DNA of 64,000 nucleotides from positions 1 to 64,000 of the forward strand of contig CBFIAR010000019.1 of the NCBI GenBank assembly GCA_965660625.1, read 5' to 3'. The notes beneath the pieces are model-generated. The model did not search any database. It had not been told where the DNA came from and saw only the letters and a program-made list of their open reading frames with translations. The stretch's first letter is position 1. Every line of letters starts with the position of its first letter. Shown here piece after piece: positions 43,621 through 52,371 of this stretch. Made by a program: the position numbers and the translations under genes. The stretch comes from Glaciecola sp965660625 (GTDB lineage: Bacteria > Pseudomonadota > Gammaproteobacteria > Enterobacterales > Alteromonadaceae).

Positions 43621-44295
43621 CTAAAGCAATGTGGCTGAGAAAGTAGGCTGTTGCTTTGACGTCGAATCAACAATTTTCAGTTCTACAGTGGCAGCTTCAT
43701 CATCCTTTTCGAATTCCAAAGTTACCGCGCGTTTGTAAGGTCGATTTTCTGGTCCCGTACCAATGAAGAAAGCCGTAATCTCCCTGCTACCTTGATTAAT
43801 ATTTCCAACGAATAAGCGTTGTACGCCCCCTTTGTAGAGTGCATTCACTTGGCGATCGGTATACAAATAGTGCGTGGCTAATTTACCATCAATCTTTAAT
43901 TCAACAGCATCTAGTTTGAAGTATTCTCCCACATCCATGGATAAATACACCGCAATCTGTGTGCTTGATGGAAACAATAAATCTTCCTCTAAAATAAACA
44001 AATCACGATTTAAATTGACCAGTGCTTGCTTTAGCGTTTCCATTTCAGCGGCTAAGTCACTATCAGGCACCGGTGATTCGTTTTTAACCTCGGATAGTAG
44101 GGGTATTTCTTGAACGCTGCCTACTTCTAGCGCTTGCGCGTTGTTTGACGCCGTTGTAAATATCGTTGCTGCAACCAGAAAAACGATAGCTAAGCCAGCC
44201 TGCAACAATACATTTTTAATGATTGGCACAGCGACAACCTTTGCCGTACTCTGCAGGATAGGGGCTTTAGCGCCTGATACATTTTTAATTGTCAT
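43621..44295 (-). CDS. Uncharacterised membrane-anchored periplasmic protein
   Basis: The 224-residue protein has an N-terminal hydrophobic segment (about 28-50, possible cleavage after AQA). A coiled-coil stretch follows (about 75-105, AAEMETLKQALVNLNRDLF), then a beta-rich domain (VYLSMDVGEYFKLDAVELKIDG, GNINQGSREITAFFIG). I see no DNA-binding motif. ATG 44295 lies 2 bases after the DUF3570 stop. It probably belongs to the same envelope assembly; its function is unknown. Confidence 0.75.
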   Translation of the reverse strand: MTIKNVSGAKAPILQSTAKVVAVPIIKNVLLQAGLAIVFLVAATIFTTASNNAQALEVGSVQEIPLLSEVKNESPVPDSDLAAEMETLKQALVNLNRDLFILEEDLLFPSSTQIAVYLSMDVGEYFKLDAVELKIDGKLATHYLYTDRQVNALYKGGVQRLFVGNINQGSREITAFFIGTGPENRPYKRAVTLEFEKDDEAATVELKIVDSTSKQQPTFSATLL

Positions 44296-44297
44296 AT

Positions 44298-45488
44298 CTA
44301 GTACCAAATTGAAGCAAAGATGCGTAACACATTTGCCGAGAATCCAAACAATGGCTCTTCACCCACTGGCGCTTCGGCCGTGGCATCTCTGAAGTCATCG
44401 TAATCAAATTTCATGTAATCCCATTCAAAGTGCACCGCGCTCTTTTTGAAAGTGGCGGATTGAGAGAATTGCCATTCGTAAGCCACGCTAATACCAGCAG
44501 TGACACCAGTATATGAGCTCATTTCTTTGTCGCGCGCCATGAAGTTAAATTCATTTTGGCGACTAAATAAATCTTGATAAAAATCTGCTTTATCTTGCTG
44601 ATAATGACGTATAAAGACTTCAAAAATCCAATCGTCCTTAATTGGATGAATATAGCCTACTTTGACGTTTTGCGCCTTTATTCCCCAGGTATCACGATAC
44701 GTTCTTGCGTCGCCATAAATAGCCGCACGATACGGTAAATAATAGTTCGCGTTTATTGAATAAGCGTTACTGGAGCGTGTGTTCGGATATTTCTCTGTGG
44801 CAAAACTGAACCCGCGGTCGGTGCTAGCATCCAGAAAACGCACTGAGCGATAGGGATTATTCAGATAACCTTCATCTGAAATGTGTTCAATATTGAAACC
44901 AATAATTAAACTCTTTGTTGCCACTTGGCTAAAGCCCAATCCATACTTTTGGCGATCCGCTTCTTCTTCAAAACTTTCGTCGCCGCGTCGACCAACAACA
45001 TCCCAGCCTTTCGAATAGCTCAGTGAAATAGTGCTTAGGTCACCAAAAAAATCTTGGCTAATACCGACATAAACCGAGTTAGCCTCGAAGTCATTTTCAC
45101 TGCTGTTGGTAAAGCTCGTGCTTAACAAGGTTTTGTTGTTGAGATAATCAAAGCCGACGGTTTTTTCCTTACGCACTTCCTCGTAAGGACTTGCTGTTGC
45201 GCGCACATCTATTGACGCGCCCGAAACTGTATCAACATAATAGTTTGCTGACACAGACACTTTACCCGCTATATTCTTGCGCAACAAAACGGAAGGTCCA
45301 TCAATCGTCACGCCATCGCCTTCGTACGAATGATAAAGCACGTCAGCGCGTTCAATCGGCAAAACAGCGCCTTTGGCAGCACCAACAAATAGCATGCTTA
45401 CGACAAGACCCAAAGTACACACGGTAACCTTGACCGTCTTAAGCTTTTGTCGAATGGCTTTCGCAGCCTGTTGTTTAGTTACAGCCAC
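44298..45488 (-). CDS. DUF3570 outer-membrane barrel-like protein with a candidate flavinylation motif
   Basis: The protein (about 396 residues from GTG 45488) has a signal peptide ending near AKG, then a DUF3570 domain of repeated beta strands ending in ...ASIWY, as in outer-membrane barrels. Residues about 86-92 read D-T-V-S-G-A-S, which fits the D-x-x-(S/T)-G-A-(T/S) pattern that ApbE modifies with FMN. DUF3570, DUF4266, a TlpA-like thioredoxin and ApbE recur together. The frame is open upstream, and the GTG start is chosen because it overlaps the DUF4266 stop by 14 bases; the exact start is uncertain. Confidence 0.85.
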   Translation of the reverse strand: MAVTKQQAAKAIRQKLKTVKVTVCTLGLVVSMLFVGAAKGAVLPIERADVLYHSYEGDGVTIDGPSVLLRKNIAGKVSVSANYYVDTVSGASIDVRATASPYEEVRKEKTVGFDYLNNKTLLSTSFTNSSENDFEANSVYVGISQDFFGDLSTISLSYSKGWDVVGRRGDESFEEEADRQKYGLGFSQVATKSLIIGFNIEHISDEGYLNNPYRSVRFLDASTDRGFSFATEKYPNTRSSNAYSINANYYLPYRAAIYGDARTYRDTWGIKAQNVKVGYIHPIKDDWIFEVFIRHYQQDKADFYQDLFSRQNEFNFMARDKEMSSYTGVTAGISVAYEWQFSQSATFKKSAVHFEWDYMKFDYDDFRDATAEAPVGEEPLFGFSANVLRIFASIWY

Positions 45489-45747
45489 AACCACCACCTG
45501 CACCGCCGTCAGCACCGCGCGCACCTTCGCGCGATTCAAACACGTGCTTCGCATAGGCTAAAGCGACTGGGTTGCGATTCATGCTCATAATCGGGTCGGC
45601 TAGATTGCTGCGTTCATAAGGCTTAACCCAAGGTTCGAGATTCGCCAACGGATTGATGCTTTCAAAAGTACTTGCGCAGCCACTGCCTAATGCAGCGACG
45701 CAGCACACCAGTAATAATCGAAGAGACGCTTTAGTGCATAATTTCAT
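45475..45747 (-). CDS. DUF4266 lipoprotein
   Basis: The 90-residue precursor has a lipobox (GSGC, about Cys24). It contains the DUF4266 core (VKPYERSNLADPIM, HVFESREGARGADGGAGGG) and ends in a Gly/Cys tail, GGGCGCN. The terminal Cys pair could bind metal or form a disulfide handled by the TlpA-like neighbour. It lies 5 bases after the TlpA gene stop and overlaps the DUF3570 gene. Confidence 0.88.
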   Translation of the reverse strand: MKLCTKASLRLLLVCCVAALGSGCASTFESINPLANLEPWVKPYERSNLADPIMSMNRNPVALAYAKHVFESREGARGADGGAGGGCGCN

Positions 45748-45752
45748 GGGCT

Positions 45753-46319
45753 CTACTCCCGCATTAACATTTTTATGGCTTTTTCATATTTCTTTTCGTC
45801 ACCTGAGCGATAGCCAGGGTGCAACAAACGCACGTTACCGTCGCGATCAACTAATACCGTGGTAGGCATTGCGCTGACGTCGTAAAGTTGACTGACTTCT
45901 CCTGATGTATCGAACAATACTGGAAAGCTCACTTCAATATCTTGCAATAAAACATTGGCTTTTTCCGCTTCATCGTCCACATTTACCGCGAGTATTTCGA
46001 CCCCCATATCTTGATATTCTTGATATAGCTCTTCGAATGCAGGAAGCTCTTCGCGACAAGGACCACACCAAGAAGCCCAAAAGTTAACTAACACGATATT
46101 ACCGCGTTGCTCAGATAACTTGATGTTTCGCCCGTCACGGCTTTTTAGAGTAAAGTCAGGCGATTTTTCACCCGATGTCGGTTTTGCGATGGCAGCAACA
46201 CTAGCGAAGCTCAGAGCGATAGCCACAACACTTGTTACTAAACACTGACGCAAACGCATCTTTGAGGTGTTTTCCACACATTTTATTATTGTTAACGTCG
46301 TATTTATGTCTATCATCAT
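45753..46319 (-). CDS. TlpA/ResA-like periplasmic thioredoxin
   Basis: The 188-residue protein has an exported thioredoxin fold with the active site W-C-G-P-C in NFWASWCGPCREELP, the LSEQRGNIVLVN strand and the cis-Pro in SAMPTT. The signal peptide ends near AIA-K, about residue 45 of this start. ATG 46259 (MRLRQCLV) would give a more standard signal. ResA-like reductases keep CxxCH or other Cys reduced in the periplasm, which fits the c-haem and Cys-rich partners in this cluster. Confidence 0.9.
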   Translation of the reverse strand: MMIDINTTLTIIKCVENTSKMRLRQCLVTSVVAIALSFASVAAIAKPTSGEKSPDFTLKSRDGRNIKLSEQRGNIVLVNFWASWCGPCREELPAFEELYQEYQDMGVEILAVNVDDEAEKANVLLQDIEVSFPVLFDTSGEVSQLYDVSAMPTTVLVDRDGNVRLLHPGYRSGDEKKYEKAIKMLMRE

Positions 46320-46332
46320 ATGGTCTCGTTAT

Positions 46333-47019
46333 TTAAAAGAAGAACGTAGTGCCCAGCGTAATCGCTAAGTTGTGAACGTCCTTTTCAACGCCGATAATAT
46401 CACTGGTGAAAACGTGATCACGCACATCTACCTTCAATGCCCAAAAGTCGGTCAACAGCAGTCGATAACCGGCACCGGCACTTATCGTAAAACGCTCGTC
46501 ATCACCAAATTTGGTGCTACCTGCGCCCAAGGTAAAATAAAAATCTGAATTGAAGACTACGTTATCTGTGAAGAAGGTTTCACCATTGATATTGTAACCT
46601 AATGATAAGTTATAATACGTATAGTCACGCTCGTCGTCGGTTAAAAAGGGGGCGCCACCCGATAGTTTTTCAAAACTTGTTTGCCCTGCAGTAGCTTGTG
46701 CGTAGCGGGCTTCAAGGAATAAATTTTCGTTGATATGAAAAGCCAAGGAGACCCCAACAACCTCACTTGACTCAAAATCTTCGATGCTAATAAATCCACC
46801 AAAAATACCTATTTCGATGTCCTCGGTATCGATATCGGATTCACTAATATCACGACGTTCGATATTTGGGTCGATTAATGCGGGAGGCTGTTCGGTATTT
46901 TCTTGCATCGCGTTTACTGCATTTTTTACTGACAAGTCTTGCGCAAAGGCCACTCCACTGAACAAAGTAATGTTCAAAAGGACCACTGCGCTTAATACTA
47001 CATTCTTGTTAAATTTCAT
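46333..47019 (-). CDS. Outer-membrane beta-barrel protein
   Basis: The 228-residue precursor has a signal peptide ending VAFA-Q (about 26). An eight-strand-type barrel follows from about residue 68, with alternating strands (VVGVSLAFHINENLFLEARY, YYNLSLGYNI, FYFTLGAGSTKFG) and a terminal Phe run. It resembles the outer-membrane barrel family associated with Glt/Nfs-like systems (GltA/B/H). It sits between the SH3-barrel and TlpA genes, all co-directional. Confidence 0.85.
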   Translation of the reverse strand: MKFNKNVVLSAVVLLNITLFSGVAFAQDLSVKNAVNAMQENTEQPPALIDPNIERRDISESDIDTEDIEIGIFGGFISIEDFESSEVVGVSLAFHINENLFLEARYAQATAGQTSFEKLSGGAPFLTDDERDYTYYNLSLGYNINGETFFTDNVVFNSDFYFTLGAGSTKFGDDERFTISAGAGYRLLLTDFWALKVDVRDHVFTSDIIGVEKDVHNLAITLGTTFFF

Positions 47020-47064
47020 TCATTTCACCCTGCTATGGATTTCGTGCTTATGCGATATTGTTTG

Positions 47065-47814
47065 CTAAAAAAATACAGAGAAGCCAAACTTAAATTCTTC
47101 AATTCGCTCTTGATCATCGCGATCGGTTAAGGCAATGATGTTTCGGTACTCCAACTTGACGACGGTGTTGCGCGTAAAGTAATAACGCAAACCAGCGCCA
47201 ACTTCGTAAAAATCACTCTTACGAATTTCATCACCACTTTGTACTAAGTTGGAACGAGGACGGGTATTAATACCACCAGCGCCTATTGTTAAGTAAGGAC
47301 TTACTTTCCACTCAGGAAATGTATGATGCTGCAAGCGAATAGACCATAATTTATTTTCAGAGAAATCGCCAAGGGCTTGAGTAAAAGTTGCTTCAGCAAC
47401 TAAGTTACCGGTGACGTTCCATGCAGCAGCCACAGATAGGGCGTTGACATTTTCTAGCAAACCGCCAAACGCACTGACTTCAAACGTTCTGTTGGTGTAG
47501 TCTTCAAAACTACCCGAGGGCACATCAAGTTGTTCACCATTGGGTTTTAGCGTTTTACCGAGTTGTTCAGCTGACACCCAGCCCTCGTGGCCTTTATGAG
47601 TGACAGCTTTATACCAGCCGGTTTTCTTTTTCAGTATGGTGATGCTTTCACCTTGCTCAGCAACGTGAAAAATAGGATATTCGCTAGCAGGACCCGTTCG
47701 AAAGTCAACATAGGGCTCAACAATGCTAACCACCAGATCCTCGCCCTTCGCTGACAGGCTAAACAGGACAGAGATAATAACAACGACGAATAAAAAGTAG
47801 GTGTTTATTTTCAT
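47065..47814 (-). CDS. SH3-domain plus outer-membrane barrel protein
   Basis: The 249-residue precursor has a signal peptide (to about SAKG). A bacterial SH3 domain covers about 27-90 (VDFRTGPASEYPIFHVAEQG, GWYKAVTHKGHEGWVSAEQL). A barrel domain of the same type as its neighbour follows from about 110 (AAAWNVTGNLVAEATF, YLTIGAGGINTRP), ending SVFF. The SH3 part may bind peptidoglycan and tether the barrel. Its start overlaps the upstream haem lipoprotein stop (TAATG). Confidence 0.87.
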   Translation of the reverse strand: MKINTYFLFVVVIISVLFSLSAKGEDLVVSIVEPYVDFRTGPASEYPIFHVAEQGESITILKKKTGWYKAVTHKGHEGWVSAEQLGKTLKPNGEQLDVPSGSFEDYTNRTFEVSAFGGLLENVNALSVAAAWNVTGNLVAEATFTQALGDFSENKLWSIRLQHHTFPEWKVSPYLTIGAGGINTRPRSNLVQSGDEIRKSDFYEVGAGLRYYFTRNTVVKLEYRNIIALTDRDDQERIEEFKFGFSVFF

Positions 47815-50540
47815 TAATTTGTTGGTGCATCAAATGGATTGTTGTAGTTTTGGCCACCGACATCGAGCCATTCGCTTATCATTTTCAATTCAGCTGGACT
47901 CAACCAACCTTGGTGACTACCGGTTTCAAATGGTGCAAAAAATCCTGCGCTACTGCGCGCACCATTGACGCTCATGGTACTACCCACACGAACTTGCTGT
48001 GTTACCTGAATTGGATTGCCTTCTGGATCAAGAATAGGCTCACCTTCTTCATCGAGCTCATATACTGGATTGCCGTTATTATCGACAACAAGCACTAATC
48101 TGGGCAATAATGCACCATCAATCAATTCCAATTCAACATCATTAAACAGGAGCTCGCGGTAACTCGTCAACAAGTCTGCATTGACTGGCGACGGATTACC
48201 AGTTAATTCTAGTTGCGCTACTGGCACTTGCAGTTGATTTTCAGCATCAAACCGAGTGTGACAAGCCACACACGTGTTGTCCGTCAACACCATACCCTCG
48301 GCATCTAGCGTTGAGCGGTCGAGTTCAAATAAAGGTTGAATGTGATCAGGAAAGTTAATCACCGCACGACAAATTGACGTCCAAGTTTGCGCACAGCTTT
48401 GTGTTATCGGCAGTGTTGTTTGCAAATCAGCATAGCGATATGCAATATCATCCGCAGGGATTTGCATCGTTGGGTCTGCCCATGCGTCTTCAAATAAAAT
48501 ATCGGGCGTTAAGTGGGGTATACCATTAATACGAGTAAATGTTTCAGCCATTGTTTCGCCTAAATCCGCAAAAAGTTCAGGATTGGTATTCGGAAACGGA
48601 ACGCCTGTACTTGGAGCGCCCGTGTTAATAGAGACTGGTTCAGCATCCGCTCTGCCGTGTGGTTGCAGTGTAACAGAAGAATTGTTGCTGCCGTCGTGGC
48701 AACCATTGCATGTTTTGGTTTCTCCCGGCGCAACCTGCAACCAGTTTTGGTGACGTGCAAATATACGTTTACCCTGCGCATCAACAATACTGATACCAAA
48801 GGGGACTTTAGCGGGCACGGCCACTTTCACTGACCCGTCTGGTTGAATTGGCGTATACCCCAACACTTCGCGCATTAACTGGCCTCTTGAACGGCCAAAT
48901 GCTTCATTTTCTATAGCCAAAGTATCCTCATCTGGTAAAGACACACTTTTGATCACTCTTAGAAAGCGAGCGGGTCTCTGATCGACGTCTACTGCACTTG
49001 GGTCTGCCATATTGACGATGCCTTGAGGGCTCAAATCATTACCGCCAAAATCATACACGCTGCGAATATGGATAATACCCATGTTGGCATCGATTAATGC
49101 CGTTTCACTGGTATCAATGGTCGATGAGGGGTCGGCTGGAAACGGACGACTCTCAAGAGCAACCACTTCTGAATAAGACACATTCTCTTGTGGCAAAACC
49201 AAAGGAAGTTGTGTGCCTTCGGCTGGATCGTACATCCACAGACCATAAAGCGGTGGCGCCTTTTCATAAGTCGGGTCAATTCGGTTTTCTGCAGTGCACG
49301 GGACGACTGAACGCACAGTGTCACCCGCTGCGTTTTCAGGTAATGGCGCTAATAAACGACACTGGCTCCAACTAAATAATTGACGGCCACTGCCATCAAA
49401 TAAAGGATACAAAGCAGCAATATAACCACCAGGAGAAATATCAACTTCTATATCAATATTCTCAAATAGCGCTTTCTCTTGTGCCGGGCCGGTTAAAGAA
49501 TTAGCGGCAGCGATGGGTGTAAAGTTGTCAATGTAGTTGGCCACATCAATTGCAACAAAATCAGTGCCTAGCTCTTCTTTTTCAAACGGGGTAAGCGCAA
49601 CGAGAATACGATCATTGGGCGTAACTCGGGTTTGCGTAAAGTGAATGTCAGCGTTGTTGCCCTCAGAATCGGTATGGCTGTGACGGCCGTATAGTATTTC
49701 CAGATCACTCCCATCCGGATTCATTTGATACAAATGGATCCCCTTACTACCGCCAAACTGGTCCCAACGACTAAATATGATTTTTCCATTCGGCATGACC
49801 AAAGGGTCAAGGTCGTGGCTTTGGTTATACGAAATCTGCTCGAGATTTTCGCCATTTGCATCCATTATATGCAACACCGAGGCATGCACGTCGCGGCCCT
49901 CTTCTAATCCAGCGTATTGTGGTTTCCCCTCGTCTAGCAATCGCGCTTGATTACCGCGCTGACGTGTTGAACTGAATAGGATACGGCCATCAGCTAAATA
50001 GACGGGGCCGGTATCTTCGCCCGTTTCGGCTACGATGTCAGAGGAAATAACGCGACGTAATTCCTGCGTTTCAACAATATATTCCCAAATATTCCAAGTA
50101 GGCTGAGCATTGACATCGGCATCCTCATCTGCCGGAGCACGCATGCTAAAAATCAGGCGAGAACCATCGTATGAACTTTCTAAGTCTTTAATATCAATAG
50201 GTAAGCGATTACCCTCTTCATCCAATCTATCAGCAAATGCACTGGCGCTTATATCAACTTCAACGGCACTTGCATTTGCGCGTGTCTTTAGAATTAATGA
50301 TGCGCCAGGAATAAACAATGAAGGTTCGGTAATAGAACGCTGGATGTCGGCATCTTCAATGCTTAAATCGCGCTTAATAACCGCAATGGGAACATCAACA
50401 ACAACGGGGTCAGGTGCTTGTTCTTCGCCTGTTATATTTTCGCCACCACAAGCAGCAAGCACAAAGACACATGAGCACAGCACCGCCTTCTTAAGTGATT
50501 TTGTGAATAAATACTCAACGTTTGGTCTACGAGTCATCAT
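47814..50540 (-). CDS. HzsA-like c-haem lipoprotein with a propeller-like repeat region
   Basis: The protein (908 residues from ATG 50540) has a lipobox (LAAC, about Cys31). A WD40/PD40-like propeller region follows (about 110-320; SSYDGSRLIFSM, LADGRILFSSTRQ, MPNGKIIFSRWD). The hydrazine-synthase-alpha-like part has DGSVKVAVPAKVPFGI and haem site CNGCH (about 611-615); a second site CVACH lies at about 757-761. It likely faces the periplasm or cell surface and carries electrons. A GTG at 50579 is an alternative start. It is the first gene of the leftward cluster. Confidence 0.85.
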   Translation of the reverse strand: MMTRRPNVEYLFTKSLKKAVLCSCVFVLAACGGENITGEEQAPDPVVVDVPIAVIKRDLSIEDADIQRSITEPSLFIPGASLILKTRANASAVEVDISASAFADRLDEEGNRLPIDIKDLESSYDGSRLIFSMRAPADEDADVNAQPTWNIWEYIVETQELRRVISSDIVAETGEDTGPVYLADGRILFSSTRQRGNQARLLDEGKPQYAGLEEGRDVHASVLHIMDANGENLEQISYNQSHDLDPLVMPNGKIIFSRWDQFGGSKGIHLYQMNPDGSDLEILYGRHSHTDSEGNNADIHFTQTRVTPNDRILVALTPFEKEELGTDFVAIDVANYIDNFTPIAAANSLTGPAQEKALFENIDIEVDISPGGYIAALYPLFDGSGRQLFSWSQCRLLAPLPENAAGDTVRSVVPCTAENRIDPTYEKAPPLYGLWMYDPAEGTQLPLVLPQENVSYSEVVALESRPFPADPSSTIDTSETALIDANMGIIHIRSVYDFGGNDLSPQGIVNMADPSAVDVDQRPARFLRVIKSVSLPDEDTLAIENEAFGRSRGQLMREVLGYTPIQPDGSVKVAVPAKVPFGISIVDAQGKRIFARHQNWLQVAPGETKTCNGCHDGSNNSSVTLQPHGRADAEPVSINTGAPSTGVPFPNTNPELFADLGETMAETFTRINGIPHLTPDILFEDAWADPTMQIPADDIAYRYADLQTTLPITQSCAQTWTSICRAVINFPDHIQPLFELDRSTLDAEGMVLTDNTCVACHTRFDAENQLQVPVAQLELTGNPSPVNADLLTSYRELLFNDVELELIDGALLPRLVLVVDNNGNPVYELDEEGEPILDPEGNPIQVTQQVRVGSTMSVNGARSSAGFFAPFETGSHQGWLSPAELKMISEWLDVGGQNYNNPFDAPTN

Positions 50541-51108
50541 ATTACTCTGCTCATTTTTAAGATAAATCTGCGCCTTCACGATACCGATTTAGCCTACATA
50601 TTGATACTGTTACTAAAGTGCAACACCTTTTCTGGCATGGTGCCAAAGGTATATTTATTTGCACCTTCGCTACAGGCACTATTCCTTGACAATGACAGCC
50701 TGACACCATGCAATCTATACAACAATCTAGTTATCTATATGTAAGGATTAATTCTTATACCGTCTGTTTAGGTATACTTTTTCACCCCACAATTGCGACA
50801 GTTTATTACTAAAAACATACTTATCAACTGTTGCGTATGAGCAACACTTTTTAGCCTATTTATTCGATTAAGCGACTTAAAAAAAGCCCCGACTAAAATT
50901 AAAATCTTTTAAAACATACAGTTAAAATCTACGGCGCGCTTTTTGATACCGCAAAGCTTAAGCACCCAATTACCATTTGTATACCGAGTACCTCTTCTAT
51001 AACGGGTTAATCGGTATACAGCAGAACACTTATTATTAGCAGAGAATAACTAATAATACCTAAATCACAGGTATAACGTAGTTCACATTTAAAAAAGGAG
51101 TTGATTCG
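50541..51108. other. Divergent regulatory region between the two halves of the envelope/redox cluster
   Basis: No coding sequence was found in these 568 bases. The region is AT-rich and must contain start signals for both the leftward (about 17-gene) and rightward (3-gene) units. GGTATA-like stretches recur (near 50649, 50780, 51012 and 51070). A GTG-started longer version of the leftward gene would use the first 39 bases. The rightward unit has a strong AAGGAG site just before ATG 51109. Confidence 0.6.
50625..50651. repeat. Interrupted inverted repeat in the divergent region
   Basis: ACCTT and AAGGT form an outer stem, and TGGCA and TGCCA an inner stem, with a 3-base bulge and a 3-base loop (TGG). 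It lies about 85-110 bases before the leftward gene start. It could be a regulator site or a leader hairpin; no family can be named. Confidence 0.4.
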
Positions 51109-52368
51109 ATGCACTTGTTAACCAATGAATCAAATAGTCCATCTCATAACATATCTATGACGCTAAAGCAGGTGCTAAAAATAATCTGTTTATCAGCTTC
51201 GTTACTTATAGCAAGTGCATTGGTCACAGCTGGACCATTAGAACAAGCCAAACGCATGCATGATCGTTTAGCTGGTGTTCCTGGCACAACGGCTGTCATT
51301 CAGCAAATGGCAGATTTAATAGACGCAGGGGATGCTCGAGGTGCTGCACAAGTTGCAATGCAATCACCCAGTTTTTATAACATCACAGTGAAGAACTGGG
51401 TTACACCTTGGACGAATGAAGAGTTTGATGTATTCGCACCACTCAATGATTACACGGCAACGGTGATCGGCATGGTGAGAGATGACGTTGATTTTCGCCA
51501 GGTGTTAAGCGGCGATATTCTGTACATTGCTAATTCAAACGCACAAGTCCCAGCCTATAGTACAAATAACAATAACCATTATGAAGCATTAGAAGAAAAC
51601 GGTGCAGACCTTTCTTCAGTATTAGTCGCCACTACGCAATCCTCACTTACCGGCATTCCGGCACAAGCAACTGCTGGCGTAATGACAACCAGAGGCGCCG
51701 CAAAGTCCTTTTTTAAAGATGGCACCAACCGCGCCATGTTTCGTTTTACCTTGATGAATCACATGTGTTCTGATCTTGAAGCATTCAAAGATACAAGTCG
51801 TCCACCGGATAGAATTCGTCAAGATTTAAGTCGTAGCCCTGGCGGTGACAGCCGTATTTTCATCAACTCTTGTTCGGGATGTCACTCAGGCATGGACCCG
51901 TTAGCGCAAGCCTTCGCTTATTACAATTACGACTACGATGTTGAGGGAGATCCTGATGGCGTCAATGGTCAAATTGTGTATAACGCAGAAGGACAAGTTG
52001 ACGCCGAAACCCAGCTAAGAGTGCAAGCCAAGTATTGGATAAACTCAAATAACTTTCCCTTCGGTTATGTCACCCCTAACGATAACTGGGACAATTACTG
52101 GCGCGAAGGCCAAAACCAAACAATTGGTTGGTCATCTGAACTACCTGGCTCAGGTAGCGGCGCTAAATCGATGGGCGAAGAACTTGCTAACAGTCAAACC
52201 TTCGCAAATTGCCAAGTTACAAAAGTGTTTAAAAACGTATGCCTGCGTGCCCCGCAAGACCAAGCGGATCGCACAGTCATCGCTCAAATTCAATCTGAAT
52301 TCATGGGTAACAACTACAACATTAAAAACGTGTTTGCCGCTACTGCAGACTACTGCAAGGGACAATAG
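51109..52368 (+). CDS. DUF1592/DUF1588-like protein with one c-haem motif
   Basis: The 419-residue precursor has a signal peptide ending near VTA-G (about 41). The mature part resembles the planctomycete-type DUF1592/1588 cytochrome proteins: DYTATVIGMVRDDVDFRQVL and then C255-S-G-C-H259 in CSGCHSGMDPLAQAF. The motif CxxCH followed by MDP is a hallmark of DUF1588. It is first in a three-gene rightward unit, with a strong ribosome site. Function unknown; a redox role is inferred. Confidence 0.8.
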   Translation: MHLLTNESNSPSHNISMTLKQVLKIICLSASLLIASALVTAGPLEQAKRMHDRLAGVPGTTAVIQQMADLIDAGDARGAAQVAMQSPSFYNITVKNWVTPWTNEEFDVFAPLNDYTATVIGMVRDDVDFRQVLSGDILYIANSNAQVPAYSTNNNNHYEALEENGADLSSVLVATTQSSLTGIPAQATAGVMTTRGAAKSFFKDGTNRAMFRFTLMNHMCSDLEAFKDTSRPPDRIRQDLSRSPGGDSRIFINSCSGCHSGMDPLAQAFAYYNYDYDVEGDPDGVNGQIVYNAEGQVDAETQLRVQAKYWINSNNFPFGYVTPNDNWDNYWREGQNQTIGWSSELPGSGSGAKSMGEELANSQTFANCQVTKVFKNVCLRAPQDQADRTVIAQIQSEFMGNNYNIKNVFAATADYCKGQ

Positions 52369-52371
52369 AAC